Part shown: positions 22,501 through 35,100 of the stretch, one piece after another
Position numbering within the stretch: position 1 is the stretch's first letter
How the letters are laid out: each line of letters opens with the position of its first letter
Assembly: GCF_000224145.3 (NCBI RefSeq)
Contig: NC_020168.2
Location: 6,553,792-6,617,791 of the forward strand
Origin: Ciona intestinalis
Lineage: Eukaryota; Chordata; Ascidiacea; Phlebobranchia; Cionidae
DNA length: 64,000 nucleotides
Direction: 5' to 3'
Position numbers and translations under genes: made by a program
Notes under the pieces: model-generated
What the model was told of the DNA's origin: nothing
Seen by the model: the letters and a program-made list of their open reading frames with translations, nothing else
Database searches by the model: none

Positions 22501-24803
22501 TAGAAACACTGAAACACATCTGAAAATAAAATGGAAACACTGAACTTGAAGCTTTTCAAAAATTTTCTTTCTAAGTTAGGCTGTTTGGTTTTATGTGTCA
22601 ATAAACATTTACAGAAGATAAATGATAAACGAAACTCAAAACTTCATTCCCATTTTTTTACTTTTTTACTTTCTGGTCTGCACAGTTTGTGTGTTCGGTT
22701 ATTCAGTGCCACAGTGCTGGTAATAACATTTGGGGTAATGAGCTTATCCTGGCCCAAATCTTAGGGGATGCATGGCGTGTCACACAGTGGGACCTCATCC
22801 ATATGGAATCATAATTACATTGTCAAAGTTACAAGTCAACTTACATTAATCTTACTCCTTCCACCATCAGACACTCCCCATGCTCACATCCCGGACACCC
22901 AATGTCCCGCTCAACACAATGTGCTTCACCACTGCAAGGATTGAAATGTCAGATATAGTTTGTAGGTAAAATAATACTGGTCCTATGGAGACAAGTTTAA
23001 GAGTATTTCTGATATAGTTGCATTTATAGGTATTAGTGTACAATTTAATGTGATTTTTGAAAATGAAGGACCAAAATGGTATTTTAGAGGTTTAGAGAAT
23101 GGAGGTAAAGGACCATATAGATTTACACAGTTAGTTTTTCTTTTCATTAGGTATATAGTTTTTCATTAGGTATATAAGCCTGTAAACAAAAATAAATATG
23201 ATAATTACACCTACTTCCGCCTTATACACTCTTCATGTGGCATGCATGGTGGTTCGCAGTCACCACATGGAAGTTCATGTTCAAGATATTCAATATTAAC
23301 TTCACAGAATTCACCAGACCAACCAGGGTAACATTCACACCTGAAAAAATGGGATTTATAACAACATGGCACTTACGAAGAATCCTCAAGTACGTTACAG
23401 ATTAGGCTGATGGAAAAGGTTAGAGGTTGGGGGTTATTATTTGAGGGCTAGTAGTTACAGTGATTATACGGATTGGGGGTTGGTTGTTATGCCTAGCAGT
23501 TATTAAATAACGTAGAGAAATGAGAAATGTTTTCTAGCACCCAATTTTTAAATATTCAACCAAATTCTCACCGAATTTCATGACCTTCTGGGAAACAGTC
23601 TCCATTATCAGAGCATAGTTCAGATGGACATTGAAAATCCTCTGGCAGGCAGATCACTGAACCACTGTGGTAAATGGGATTAGAAGCTATTAATGCATAT
23701 TGTAGGATGGGGTGGGGTATTGTGGGACAGGTTTTTATTTTATTTTCATGTCTTGGTTGATAGAAAAACACAGAATTTTACTTAATATATAACCAACCCA
23801 AAGATACTAAAAGGGGGTTGTTAATTGGTAAAAACATAAAGTATCCCATATTACCCCACTACTATATTTGGAGAGCAAACCAAATTAAACTTACTCTGGT
23901 TCTTGTACGCACTGTTCGTTCTCTGCACACATAGCACATGAACTTCTAAACATTCTGCCTGTAATATAAATTAACAATAATATAATACGTAGCCCCCGCT
24001 CAATCACAGTGGTTAGGCACGCTCGGCTTTTACCAGAGGATATCGGAAAATCTATATATGTGGGGAACTTGTAAACGGGCACGAGGTAGAAAAATCAGAA
24101 CACCTGTGTTAAAACAATTACCGTTGCCCAGCTACACCAGGATAAACAAGTGATTTATATTTAAGATTGGTTTATCAGCGTGACGCTGAGTGGAGACAAC
24201 GCAATAAAGGGGTAAAAAGTATAATTAAAGTTACAACATAGCATAGATAATGAAATATAAATTAGGTTTAAAAATCTTTTGCTCACCGCTTTGCGCAACA
24301 GCTAAGCCCGAGAAAGAAAAACAAACCAAGGAAAACCTGTAAAATAAAACTTGATAAAATTCTACAAAATATCCGCTGCGTTTTTATTATGACATTCGTC
24401 TCCGTATACTTTTTAACGACTATCGTTTTGATGCCTTATTTTTCACTTCGATACAGTAGGGTGGGGGAAGATGGGACCCCTTTTTATTCTATTTTCTCGT
24501 CTTATTTGGTAGCAAACAAAAACCATTCAAAGAATTAAAAAAGTATATCCTTACGACTTCCATAGATCGTTGTTAATTGTTTAAAAAACGATCAGGATAT
24601 TTGGATATTATTTGATAAAGGTGTCCGATCTTTCCCCACCCTACTATATTTTAATTAATGTGCTCATCGTTACTGAACTCGAAGATGTAAAAAATGTACA
24701 AGTTTTTATTTAAACTTAAAACAACAGTCGTTGAAGAACTGTAGAGAAACGTAAAATACAAAGGTAATTGGACTTACCATAAACAAAAACAGAACAAATC
24801 CAT
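16529..24803 (-). CDS. EGF-repeat / ZP-domain membrane-anchored protein (vitelline-coat-like)
   Basis: Exons from the 5' end: 24778-24803, 24287-24336, 23895-23958, 23572-23664, 23215-23340, 22845-22931, 22322-22435, 21876-21971, 21104-21493, 20828-20917, 20634-20768, 20207-20329, 19668-19849, 19040-19403, 18493-18706, 17785-17885, 17423-17588, 16921-17149, 16529-16662; 2,784 nt, 927 residues, phase consistent. The start gives a signal peptide (MDLFCFCLWFSL...). At least five EGF-like units end in CECYPGWSGEFC-type motifs (exons 23215, 22322, 21104, 20634, 19668). Exon 21104-21493 carries the GDGHNGN repeat. Exon 19040-19403 begins the ZP-N module (ILNCNKNEIQISIS); ZP-C follows. KCPSRRKRS in exon 16921 is a furin-type site at the place usual for ZP proteins. 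The last exon has a hydrophobic segment (VWFVVGIVSLSLFVVALL) and a short basic tail. Ascidian vitelline-coat proteins such as Halocynthia HrVC120 share this EGF-ZP-TM plan; that role is inferred. Confidence 0.88.
17893..18440 (-). repeat. 71-bp minisatellite, about 6-7 units, intron of EGF-ZP gene
   Basis: Tandem units (ATACACCAGACACACATGGT, GTCGAGTTATAACATG on the + strand). It starts within about 15 bp of the acceptor of exon 17785-17885. Reading on the minus strand, it has the same orientation to the gene as the arrays in the plus-strand gene. Confidence 0.9.
21170..21440 (-). repeat. Coding 21-bp tandem repeat (Gly-Asp-Gly-His-Asn-Gly-Asn)
   Basis: About a dozen 21-bp units inside exon 21104-21493 encode a flexible GDGHNGN repeat between two EGF-like units. 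Because the unit length is a multiple of three and lacks stops, several other frames on both strands are open as well; these are shadows. The repeat is hydrophilic with regularly spaced histidines. It may act as a spacer or bind metal, which is speculation. Confidence 0.9.
21615..21775. repeat. Tandem duplication, ~77 bp, intron
   Basis: Two copies of a segment containing AAACAATTGTTTGAAAA and GGGTTGCCAAACGCACC lie side by side in an intron of the EGF-ZP gene. Confidence 0.75.
22080..22275. repeat. Tandem duplication, ~110 bp, intron
   Basis: A segment with TTTCCCATCTTACCCCACC, followed by ACAATGTCC and ATATTCCCATATTAACAAAT-like sequence, is repeated about twice in the intron downstream of exon 22322-22435. 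Confidence 0.6.
22436..22535 (-). repeat. Tandem repeat that iterates a 3' splice site
   Basis: On the minus strand a ~31-bp unit, TTTTATTTTCAGATGTGTTT plus a short tail, is repeated so that three extra AG|ATGTGTTT acceptor-like sites precede the one at the border of exon 22322-22435. Using the most distal site would add 84 nt with no stop and keep the frame; the two nearer ones add 22 and 53 nt and shift it. Confidence 0.8.
24453..24650. mobile_element. Palindrome-ended miniature element (MITE-like)
   Basis: About 195 bp, bounded by inverted ends: AGTAGGGTGGGGGAAGATGG at the left and CTTTCCCCACCCTACTA at the right. The interior carries AACGATCAGGATATTTGGAT, shared by all copies in the window. 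It has no coding capacity and lies in the first intron of the EGF-ZP gene. The class is a non-autonomous DNA element by structure. Confidence 0.8.
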
Positions 24804-25882
24804 TTCAACTTAGGAACTTAAAACAACTGAAAAGAAACAAAAACTGCAACTTCTTCCAATGGTTTCAAACTAAACTGTGAAAACATCGTGTTGGGTCGAA
24901 ACATAAAGGAAAACGAAACGCGTTGATTACGACACGAACACACTTGCCCCGCAAAAGTAAGAATTCCGCTTCATTTTCTCTTCCTTGTTTCTTTATTATA
25001 TTTTCCTCCTTTATCTCCTCTTTTTTTCTTTCTACTTAAAGTACGCTCCTGTATGTCGCAAGAAAACCAGTGGAACGGAGCTTGCTTCAGGATGTGTAGG
25101 TTTTGATAATAATTCGTACGGACTTAACAGTTTCTCGGAGTTTTAGCCAATTTGGTCTTGGCGCTCGCGTTCATATCAAATTTGTGCATTTATTCTTGTG
25201 TAATGTGAAAGAGCCTGGTTCTTTTTGGGGGTGCAACAGCCCAAGTTTTACACTGACACTCTTTTCCGCTTTTTTTCTCCATAGCGTGTTTTAACGACTG
25301 TTGTTTTGCTGTTGATTCCTTTCTTTTTGTTTTTTAAATAATATGATCGCTACCGTTTTCAACAGGATAAATATTAAAAAGTATGTTATGTTATTAAAAT
25401 GGGTATCATACTGCGGACTGTGAGGTACAATTCATGTTTGCTTATCCATACACAACAATAACTTCAGAAACTTGACCGTGGGAATAGGAGTAGATAAGTC
25501 ACTCAAGCTACTAACCACAAGGATATACAAGAACCCGAAATGGTGTTTTTCGTTTATTTTTTAAGCTGTAAATAATATAACCCGTGCGAAATACGCAGAA
25601 AGTAGTTCGCCTTAGCAGTCGTATGATACAAGGTAAAACATGTATATGCTACATACATATGTGCAAATATAATCACGTCTTGTGGTATATACAATGATTA
25701 GCCGTCCAGGTAATGAAATATGTTTAGCTACCATGCGCACGTACACACACCCACGATTATCATGCAGAAGTAACAAAGTTTCACAACTTTCTTTAAGAAA
25801 TTCAAGAACATCAAAAAACCGATCAACACTGACCATTCGCTAACACTACGTCATAATACTAAGTTTTGTGACGTCACATTGG
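24804..25882. other. Intergenic region upstream of EGF-ZP gene
   Basis: It holds the presumed promoter and 5' UTR of the EGF-ZP gene and the 3' flank of MYBPC. A minus-strand AATAAA (TTTATT at 25553-25558) is a candidate poly(A) signal for MYBPC. The minus-strand frame at 25612-25836 has no supporting features. Confidence 0.45.
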
Positions 25883-26115
25883 TTAATCCATGACGATTAA
25901 ATTTGCTTCCGACGAGGCAGTCCCAACTGAGTTCTCCGCAACAACCTGTGACGTAATTAATACGTCATTCATTACGTATTTTTAAAATAATTTGTGTGAC
26001 GTCAAATGAAGGTAATTTTGGTGAAGCCACGAAAATATGACGTCATTGAGTAATTGGCAAACAAATTACGTCTTAATGTAAGGTGAATGACGTTACTATG
26101 ACGTCACTCACCACG
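25865..26115. promoter_or_regulatory. Cluster of TGACGTCA-like (CRE/ATF) sites
   Basis: GTGACGTCAC near 25868, TGACGTCAAA near 25997, TGACGTCATT near 26039 and TGACGTCACT near 26100, plus several TGACGTAA/TTACGTCA variants, lie in 250 bp around the last two exons of MYBPC. The motif is the textbook CREB/ATF site, but some copies overlap coding sequence and the word is common elsewhere in this window, so function is unproven. Confidence 0.35.
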
Positions 26116-29100
26116 TCACTCACTTTGTAAACACCAGCGTCGGATTTTTTGACAGAAGTAAGCACGAGGCGGCAAAGACCGATGACGTTTTCTTTGAAGT
26201 AATGGCTGTCGTCAGTTACATCTCGGTTGTCTTTGAACCACCTGGCAAAGATAAAGTTCAGCTGTTGTGAGGCTTAACCAGGGCTGGCTATTCTCTCTCA
26301 TTGCGGATTAACGTAATATATAGTGGTAGAAGTATAGACGCTGCGTGCTGGTACCACAGAACATTTGTTACGCCACTCAAACTATTTAAAGATATTTAGT
26401 TGCGTGAAGGATGCTGGTGTATATATAGTAGGGTGGGGGAATGTGGGACACCTTAACACATAATATCCAAATATCCTGATTGCTTTTTAAACAATTAACA
26501 ACAGTCTATGAAACTTGTAAGGATGCGGTTTTAGAATTCTTTGAAAGTTCTTTGTTTACTACCAAATGGGGCGAGAAAACATAATAAAAAGGTGTCCCAT
26601 CTTTCCCCAGCCTGAGCTGTCGCAGTTGAACGTCTTACCATTGCATCAGTTTAACAGTCTTTTTGTTCTATAAGGGTGATGTTACACACATAGGCACGAC
26701 AAGAGACATGGAATGAAGGCAAGAGTTGGACATTGTCTTATTGGGTCTATATTACAAAACAATCACCCGGGAGGGAAATCGTATGCGGGCATGAGGTGCG
26801 TGTGACACTATAAAGGGCACCCCGTGTTGTTAAAACGGTTGTTGCCCCTACCATGCGAGGATTAACAAGCTACATTCTTCCAAAGGGGACTTCAGGTTAT
26901 ATCAAGCCGCTATAGTTACAATTTTATCGCTGTACAAGCTCAGAACTATGTGAATAGATAATGATAACACATCAAACTATTCGATTGAATTAGGACTCCA
27001 GTTATAAGTATGACACTGACGACACTTGAGTTCAAAGTTATTATAACAACGCAGAAGAAAGTTGGCAACATCAGAGAATATCTAATGTATCGTTCACTTA
27101 TGTTATAATCAGTTTACTTTCAAAGGTTATACATTAAATATTTATAATTGGATCACTTTAATATATTTATAGAGCGTATGATGCAACGTGTAGGTATGCA
27201 GCCATATAGTTGGAGCAATGCCCAATATATTGGCCAGTTAACAAATAATTTGGCCTTGGATAACTTCCAATACGTGCAAAAGTGCCAATGGTATCTTTAA
27301 TTACCGGCCGAGTCTTTTTAAAGCAAGGTTGTAGATGTATTTATACCACGATCGTGTTTTGTTGTCAGGAACATATTTTTAATCAATGTTGTCCCATTTG
27401 TTACACCCTTAGCGTGCTATAACAGCTTTCGTTTTGCTGATTTTGATCTATTTGCTATGTTAAGTTGTCATGTGACCTTGGCCACTGTTATAGAAGAAGT
27501 TAGCATAAAAGGATGTTATTTTATGTTGTAATATACAACATACACAATACTGACCTAGTTGAAGGATACGGTTTTCCAGCTATTGAACAACTCAGCGTTA
27601 CTTTGACTCCCTCTGGAACATTTCTTGGTTTCAAAGGCACAGTTACTGTGGGCGGTTTTCTAAGGTCTTTCTCGTCATATTGGATGTCCTCGATTTGAAC
27701 TTTAGCTGGAGAGATTGCACTTGATAGATGTTATGTTTCAAGTGTAAGCTTATGTAAAGGGAGACACATTGGTAAAAGGGTGATGAACTTATTTCGGTGG
27801 AAACAGCAGAGTTGCTGAAGCTATACCAGTGTGTGGGTAAGCAGACATTACTTTTGGTTGATTTGGTCATTCATATACTTGTGGAGGGACTTGAGTGACT
27901 TATCCATGGTTGTTACTCTCATGCTCACAGTCGAGTTGCTGAAGTTATTGCAGTGTGTGGATAAGCAGACTTTTTTATATTTACATACAGCAATAACATA
28001 AACGGTAACGTGTATATACAGATACAACAGCAACATATAGGCTAACATACCAACATGTTCTTTTATGTAAACCATCTCTTTGTTTTGGAGTGGTTCGCTC
28101 TTTCCAATGTTGTTCTCAGCTTGCACACGTAAGTAATATGAACGCTGTTTTCGTAGATCGGTGATGGTGAAAAAATTATCCTTCACGTTTTGAGCAATGG
28201 TTTGCCAATCTCTGGTATATATAACATGTTTTGTGTTTTTCATGGGTTATGTTATTGTTTTATAGCTTGCTTATGGCTGCATTGTGTAAACAGTTGTCAG
28301 ATTGCTATACCATTGTTGGACTTTGAGGGTATGTGTCTTTGCGCAAGAACTGCAATTGTTGCAACCAAGTGGTACTAATAGGCTGTTCAAATTGTCAGCC
28401 ATAAAAAAGAAACAGCCCCCCACAAAGTTACATATGTGGTAACCCGTAAGCGGGAACGAAGTGCATGAAACAAAACACCCGTGTTGTAACGACTATCATT
28501 GCCATGCGACGCGAAGATAGACAATTTTAAAGCGTCGCAACTCACCTTCCTCTTGCTTCACGTTTCTGGATGGTATACCCAGTTATGGAGTTTCCCCCGT
28601 CATGGGTGGGTGGTCGCCACTTCAACGTCACGCCTACGTCATTCGCTTCAGAGACTTGTAGGGGTCCTTGGGGGGGTGACGGGACGTCTGACGTAACAAG
28701 AAAGTATTGTTATGTTGTTGTAGAACGAATATAACTTACAACGAGGTATAATTTAATTTATCAGTAGCTTATAAGTAATAAATGTAACCTATTTTTCTTT
28801 GCGTGGCGGGGCAGCGACACTCGTAATTAAATGGTTGGTCTGTTTCATACACCTCGTACAGTTACGAGTTACCAAGTATACGTTACTTTGTGAGTAATAT
28901 TATTTAGCAAGAACCAACAAAGCTTTTAAATTTAGGTTAACGTCTACAAGATAGCTTTTATCTGTTTTTTTTTTTAAATTGGAAAGGGTGAATTGTTCAT
29001 ATGATATTTCCGATTTTATCAGAAATATTCCGAACTCACCCGAAACAACGACTTTAATCGCGAGTGTTTTCTCCCCCGAGGCATTCTTCAACGATATATT

Positions 29101-32100
29101 GTAAGTTCCTGTGTGAATTCCTTTACAATTCCGTATCATAAGCTGGGAGATACCATCCGCATCATTTATCATCACGGTTTCGTGAAGTTCTTGCCCGTTT
29201 ACCGACCAACGAATGTCAGGTCTTGGTCGACCCTGTGTTTATAATGATGTCATAATGTGCTTTGCTAAACTGTGGAATAAGATTAATGATTGATTGTAAC
29301 TTAAGTAACCCAGCGTGGAGCAGCAACGACGGTCGTTATATTACGGGCGTTCAGATAGATATCGTTAGCACGTAATACCCCTTATTTCCGACCGTAAGAT
29401 CTCAATCTTTTAGAATACAAGGAGCATATACAATGGTGAAGTACTGGTTCAATTCTGACCGGAATCGCAGGTTTCTATGGAGTTTTTTTACATAACAGAA
29501 TAGAAAGCATATTTACGTGATAAGGGACGTGAATTCGAATGGTTCCTCCAGCGTTTATTTGGAATCCGTGTCTTACTGCTGTTTCTAATTCTGACGTCAT
29601 TTTGAACGCGGGGGCCGCTGAAAACAAAGGTTTGAAACATGAGAGTAAAACCAAGGTTTTATTATAGCATACAAGTCTTATAAAAAGTGAAACCTATGCT
29701 ACAGCTGCACATTAACGCAAAAACACCAACAATAATCGGTTTAATATTAATTTAACACCTACGATTGAGATGCATAGTTAAGGATGCCAGTCATAAATTT
29801 CAAGTCTTAACCCTAGTCTTAACCAATATCGCCAGATCCTAAACGCTGTAGCCTTTTGTATTTAATTCCTAAACTTGCTTATTACGTGGCTTCAAAATAC
29901 CTTGAAACTTAGCAACTAACCGTGTATTTCCTGGGCAATAAATGACCCCTTGTATTGGTAGTACTTGCTGTAAGACCCAACGTTGACGGATCGAATCCTG
30001 ACGTGGTAAGAACATCCTTGCTTCAAACCACGAGCCGTGAACGAAGTTCCACTGATGTGACTGTCGTTGTATTTCTGCCATTTATCACTTCCTTCCTGTG
30101 TTAGGGTGGAAGGAGTGGTTATAACTTGGGTTTCTCCGCCATGTGTGGTGTATTCATACACCTTATGCTCACTGTCAAGTTATAACATGGGTGTCTTCTT
30201 ATACACTAGACACACATGGTGTATTCATATACATCATGCTCACTGTCAAGTTATAACATGGGTGTCTTCTTATACACCAGACACACATGGTGTATTCATA
30301 CACCTCATGCTCACTGTTGAGTCATGACAGAATATTCAGTATACTCTACACATGGTGTATGCAAGCCAAAATCTAAAATATCCCGTTGACAAAACCCACG
30401 TCCATGGTGTAATATGTAAAGCAATAACATACAAATATAATGTCACGAACCCTTTACCTCCTTCAACTCAATATCATATCCCAACAGATCCCCTCCACCA
30501 TGGACGTCTGTTCCCTTCCAAGCAAAAGACAGCGAAGTATTCGTTGAATCTGTAAGTTTGATATCACTTGGCTCTCCTGGTGGATCCACCGGTTCCGATG
30601 CCGATATTGGCCTCGATGCACGTGAGGGGTCGCTTTCTCCAGCTTTATTGACAGCAAATACACGGAACTCGTATTCGATGTCTTGACGTAAGTTATTCGC
30701 CTGTAGGTTGCAACACACAATGGTTAAACGTGATGGTAAAGCTTAGTGAATCGTTAATCAGAGCAAGCAGTTTTAAACTTATATTTTGCCAAGATTATAA
30801 TAACGGTAAGTGTAGGTGTAATCAGCCAATCCTGGCCTTAATCCAAGAACGCATGGTGTGCCACGCTGCGGAATATTATCCACATAGAATCAAAAAACAG
30901 TAAATATCAAGGTTCCCCAAACTGTCCTTTTTCACAGTTTTTAAGCTGTTAATCTAGTTTAACCCCTAGTCTATACAGGTTGCTGGGTTTAAATCCCACC
31001 CTAGCAAATTTATATTTACCGTGAATTGTGAATCTGTGCATGGTTGGTCGGGGTTACAACGGTTCCAAGATGACGTTCCTTTCTTACGCTTCTCAACGTA
31101 GTAACCAAGAAGGGGGCTTCCCCCATCGGACGTCACCTGTTCAATAAATGTAACTTTTTTATCTCTACACTATAGTCGCTAATAACACGGGTTCCCGTTT
31201 CATACTTTCCGTGCCCACTCACGAGTTACTATAAATATAACCTATTTATTCTGGGGTTATGCTGCATCGACAGTCATTACAACATGGGTGTTTTGTTTTT
31301 ATGTAGCTTATAAAAGGAATGACTGGCTTGGGGCAACTACCGTTAAGTGTATTGCTTAAGGAGGCGTATGCCCCTAATGGTAGCAGCGTTAGACCTCAAG
31401 CCCATACCATTTGGTCTAGAGGCGAGGGCCCGAACCAATGAGCCATGGAGCCAGTTATTATTACAGCTGACTATGAAGTTTATTTATGACATCACACCCT
31501 CTTACTTTGTTCCATTGTATTGTAATTGAGTCGTTTGTTGCTGTTACCATGTCAACATTACCAGTAACAGAAGCAGGCGGATCTGTAACATTGTTTATAA
31601 TTATAACAATAAACCTCTTAAATAAAACAGATTATTATATGACGATAGCCATTTGACACATACTGTGAACCCACATTAAAAAAAAATTTAATCATATGAC
31701 ATCCCAATATAACAATATAAGCATAAATGTGTGGGAAAAGCCACAGGTTGGCTGTCCTACCCAACTTACTGTGAACTCACATTAAAAAATAAAGTTTAAT
31801 CCAACGAGATCACATTATGACTTCACATAATCACATTACATAAAGACATCCCATTATGACATCACATTATGACATCACATTATAACATCACAATATGACA
31901 TCACAATATGACATCACAATATGACATCACAACATGACATCACATTATGACATCACATACCATATGGATCTTTAACAATAACAGGTTGTGATTCGTTTGG
32001 AGTTCCATCTCCAACCTCGGAAACAGCTCGAACTCGGAACCTGTAAGTCTTTCCACCGGGAACATTCGCGCGGAAACTCGTTGTTGCTCCATCAGCAGTT

Positions 32101-35100
32101 TTACCAACTAAACATTTTTAAGTTTTTATAATGACGATTCTTAAAACACTCAAAGACATTTTAATATATAAGAAATACTTCGTAAGCTGTTTTACTGACT
32201 GAAAATGATGATGTATTTACGATTCTTATGACAGACAAAACATTTTAATATAAACATAACAGCTCATGTTTACTAATTGTGATGAATTTTGTAAATTTAG
32301 CCCAAATGTTGTGCTCATGAAGTTAGACAATTCTCAAAATAAAATAACAGAATGAAAAGCCAAGTCCAACAAATAATTTACAGCAAACAACTATATTGCT
32401 ACCAAAATGACATCATCAGTATCTTATTCAAAAAGATCTATTTTATCTTCTGCAACTCAAACTATTTTAAAACAAAATATTCTTTCCCCTTAGTCAAACT
32501 TATTTACCTGAAGACCAAACTTTTCGATTTTCTTCTCTTTTCTCGATGACATAGTGAGTGATTTTACTTCCACCATCACCAGATGGTGGCGCCCAGGAGA
32601 CAGTGAGGCCTTTGCTTGAAATATCCGAGAATTCAACAGGTCCTTCAGGTGCTGGGGGTATGTCTATGGAAGGGTGGTGTAAGGATGAAAATGACTTGTT
32701 TATTGTAGGTTTATTGGATTGTTTATTGGAAGGTGTGTGATTGATGGGCGTGGTGGGCGATTCTAGCTTTGGTGGAACTTTTTATATTTGATAATTTAAG
32801 AAGGTTATTTTGTGTGTAGGTGGGTAGGAGTAGTTACTTAAAATAACTGTATGAGTTTATTATTGTCAATAAAAATATAAGTTTAACACCATTATCGTTG
32901 AAAACAATGAGTTACTCAGCGCCCTGAAGCCTAAGGTACTTTGTACAAGATGGTCCTGGTTTAAATCTTGGTAAAGTGAGATACAACATTATGGAATAAT
33001 GGTCCAACTCTAGTCTCTACCTCAATAGAATACAAAGCCAGATACAAACCTAAAACTTGGACGTCGACAGGGACTTGAACCTCGCCTGCTTCGTTCTTGA
33101 TCTTACAAATATACTTTCCACTGTCAGATTGTTGGCACTTGTGCATTGTAAGGTTGGCATTTGCGTGGTCGGCATGGTTGGACACAACACGCTTGCCGTC
33201 CACTGTAATATAAAAAAATAAATAACCAGCTGGGGTTGTGAGACATATTGTTACCAATGAGTTATCCAAATTATCAGCCATACAAAAAAAATAAAATAAT
33301 CACGCACAAAGTTACATACGTGTTAACTTGTAAGCTGGCACGAGGTGTATGAAACAGGACACCCGTGTTATAACAACTGTCGTTTTCCGGCCATACGAGG
33401 ATAAAGTAAGTTACATTTATTCATACATTCACTGCAATAGCTTCAAAAACTTGACTGAGCATGTTAGAAGTCAAAACTACAAACAACACATCACAATAAA
33501 CATTATGACATCACAACTTACTTTCAACAGGCTTGCCATCTTTTTCCCACGTTATCGTAGGTGGGGGTTCCCCTCCAGTTATAGGGAACTTGAGACGACA
33601 TGTTTGTCCCGCTTTTACTTTGGTTGGATTTTGACTCAAAGCTTTGATAAGTTCGGGGTTCACAGAAGGAGCAACTGAAGATTAATATTAAATAATAGCT
33701 ACCAATATGCTGTATTTAAATTAAGTAAATCGACAGCATAAGAGGCCCTGGCATGCCTTGCAGTAGGATCTCACCCATTTAAGAAATAGCTTCAGTGCTT
33801 ATTAATGTAAGAAATCGAAATTGGTGGGTTATAAGGAAAAAGTACAGAAAAACAAACTTATTTTATTTCTATAAAAAAAACATTAGATTACAGTCTCATT
33901 ATGGCTATTAAATATTACCATAATCATTTAAACAAGGTAACAAGGTATATGATATCTCACCAACAGCGGAACCACACGTGACAGGACCCGACACTGCTGG
34001 TTCGCTCTCTCCTTGTTCATTCACCGCTTTCACACGGAAAACATATTTTTCTCCCGGTTCACATTTCGGACATTTGAACTTGGTGGTGGCTGGTTTGGCT
34101 TCACCAACCTAAAAGAAAGAATGAAACTTTAAGTCTGAATGAATTTTATTTTCATTTTCTTGGCATGGTGGGCAGTTATTCTCATGTCATGTCTGAGCAT
34201 GGCGCACATTTATCCTTATAACAACAGTCGGTATAACACGGGTGTTCTGTCACAAATTAAAATAGAACTAAAGTTGAATGAACTAACTTAAATAAACACA
34301 TATGACAATCACTAGAAAATAGAAGTGGTTTTAAAAAGATAAATCGGTTTCATTAAAATTAGACCAATAGACTACTTTACACCAATTCAAAAATGCAAAT
34401 CCTTCTCATTATTAAATTATGTCATAATTCCATCACCTTCTCCCATTTATTCACTCCAGCCAAAGATCTCTCGATGATATACCCAGTGATGGGGCTTCCC
34501 CCGTTGTCTTTCTCATCAGGGGCTTTCCACGACATTGAAACCCCCTTGGCATCAATTTTATCAAAATTGATGGGGGTTTTCCCAAAGTCAGGAACGTCTG
34601 CAAGTTCATAATGTTAAGCTAAAATAATATAATTTTTATTTACTATTTCGAAGAGGAATACCGAAGAACATGTTATTAACCCATAGACGATATTATTTTA
34701 TTCATTCAAGAACGAAAAGAAGGGAATTAAAAGCAAACAACATTTGTTAAAACACGTTATGGATACCAAGTGTGGAAAAGAACGTCAGTTGAAAAGGAAG
34801 CTGTTGCACCCAAGAGTACCAAGCATAATGCTCGATGTTGCCACACCATACAATACCACACAAAGTAAATGACATCCATTGATCAAGTAACATAGCAACA
34901 AGTACCCACCCTTTACAATGATCTTTGTTTTAATAACAGTTCCTCCGATATTGTTGAAGATCCTTGCCTCGTATTCACCGCTGTCCGATGTCTGACATTT
35001 ACGGATCTCCAAAGTTACGTTGTTGGCAGTTGAATTTTTGATTGCACGATGGTGCTAAAGGGAATTTAAGTTAATTAAATATGACTTCAATATTATTTTA

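Noticed and set aside
25612-25836. 74-codon minus-strand frame downstream of MYBPC
   Set aside because: No domain, no splice context and no poly(A) signal specific to it; probably 3' flank of MYBPC.
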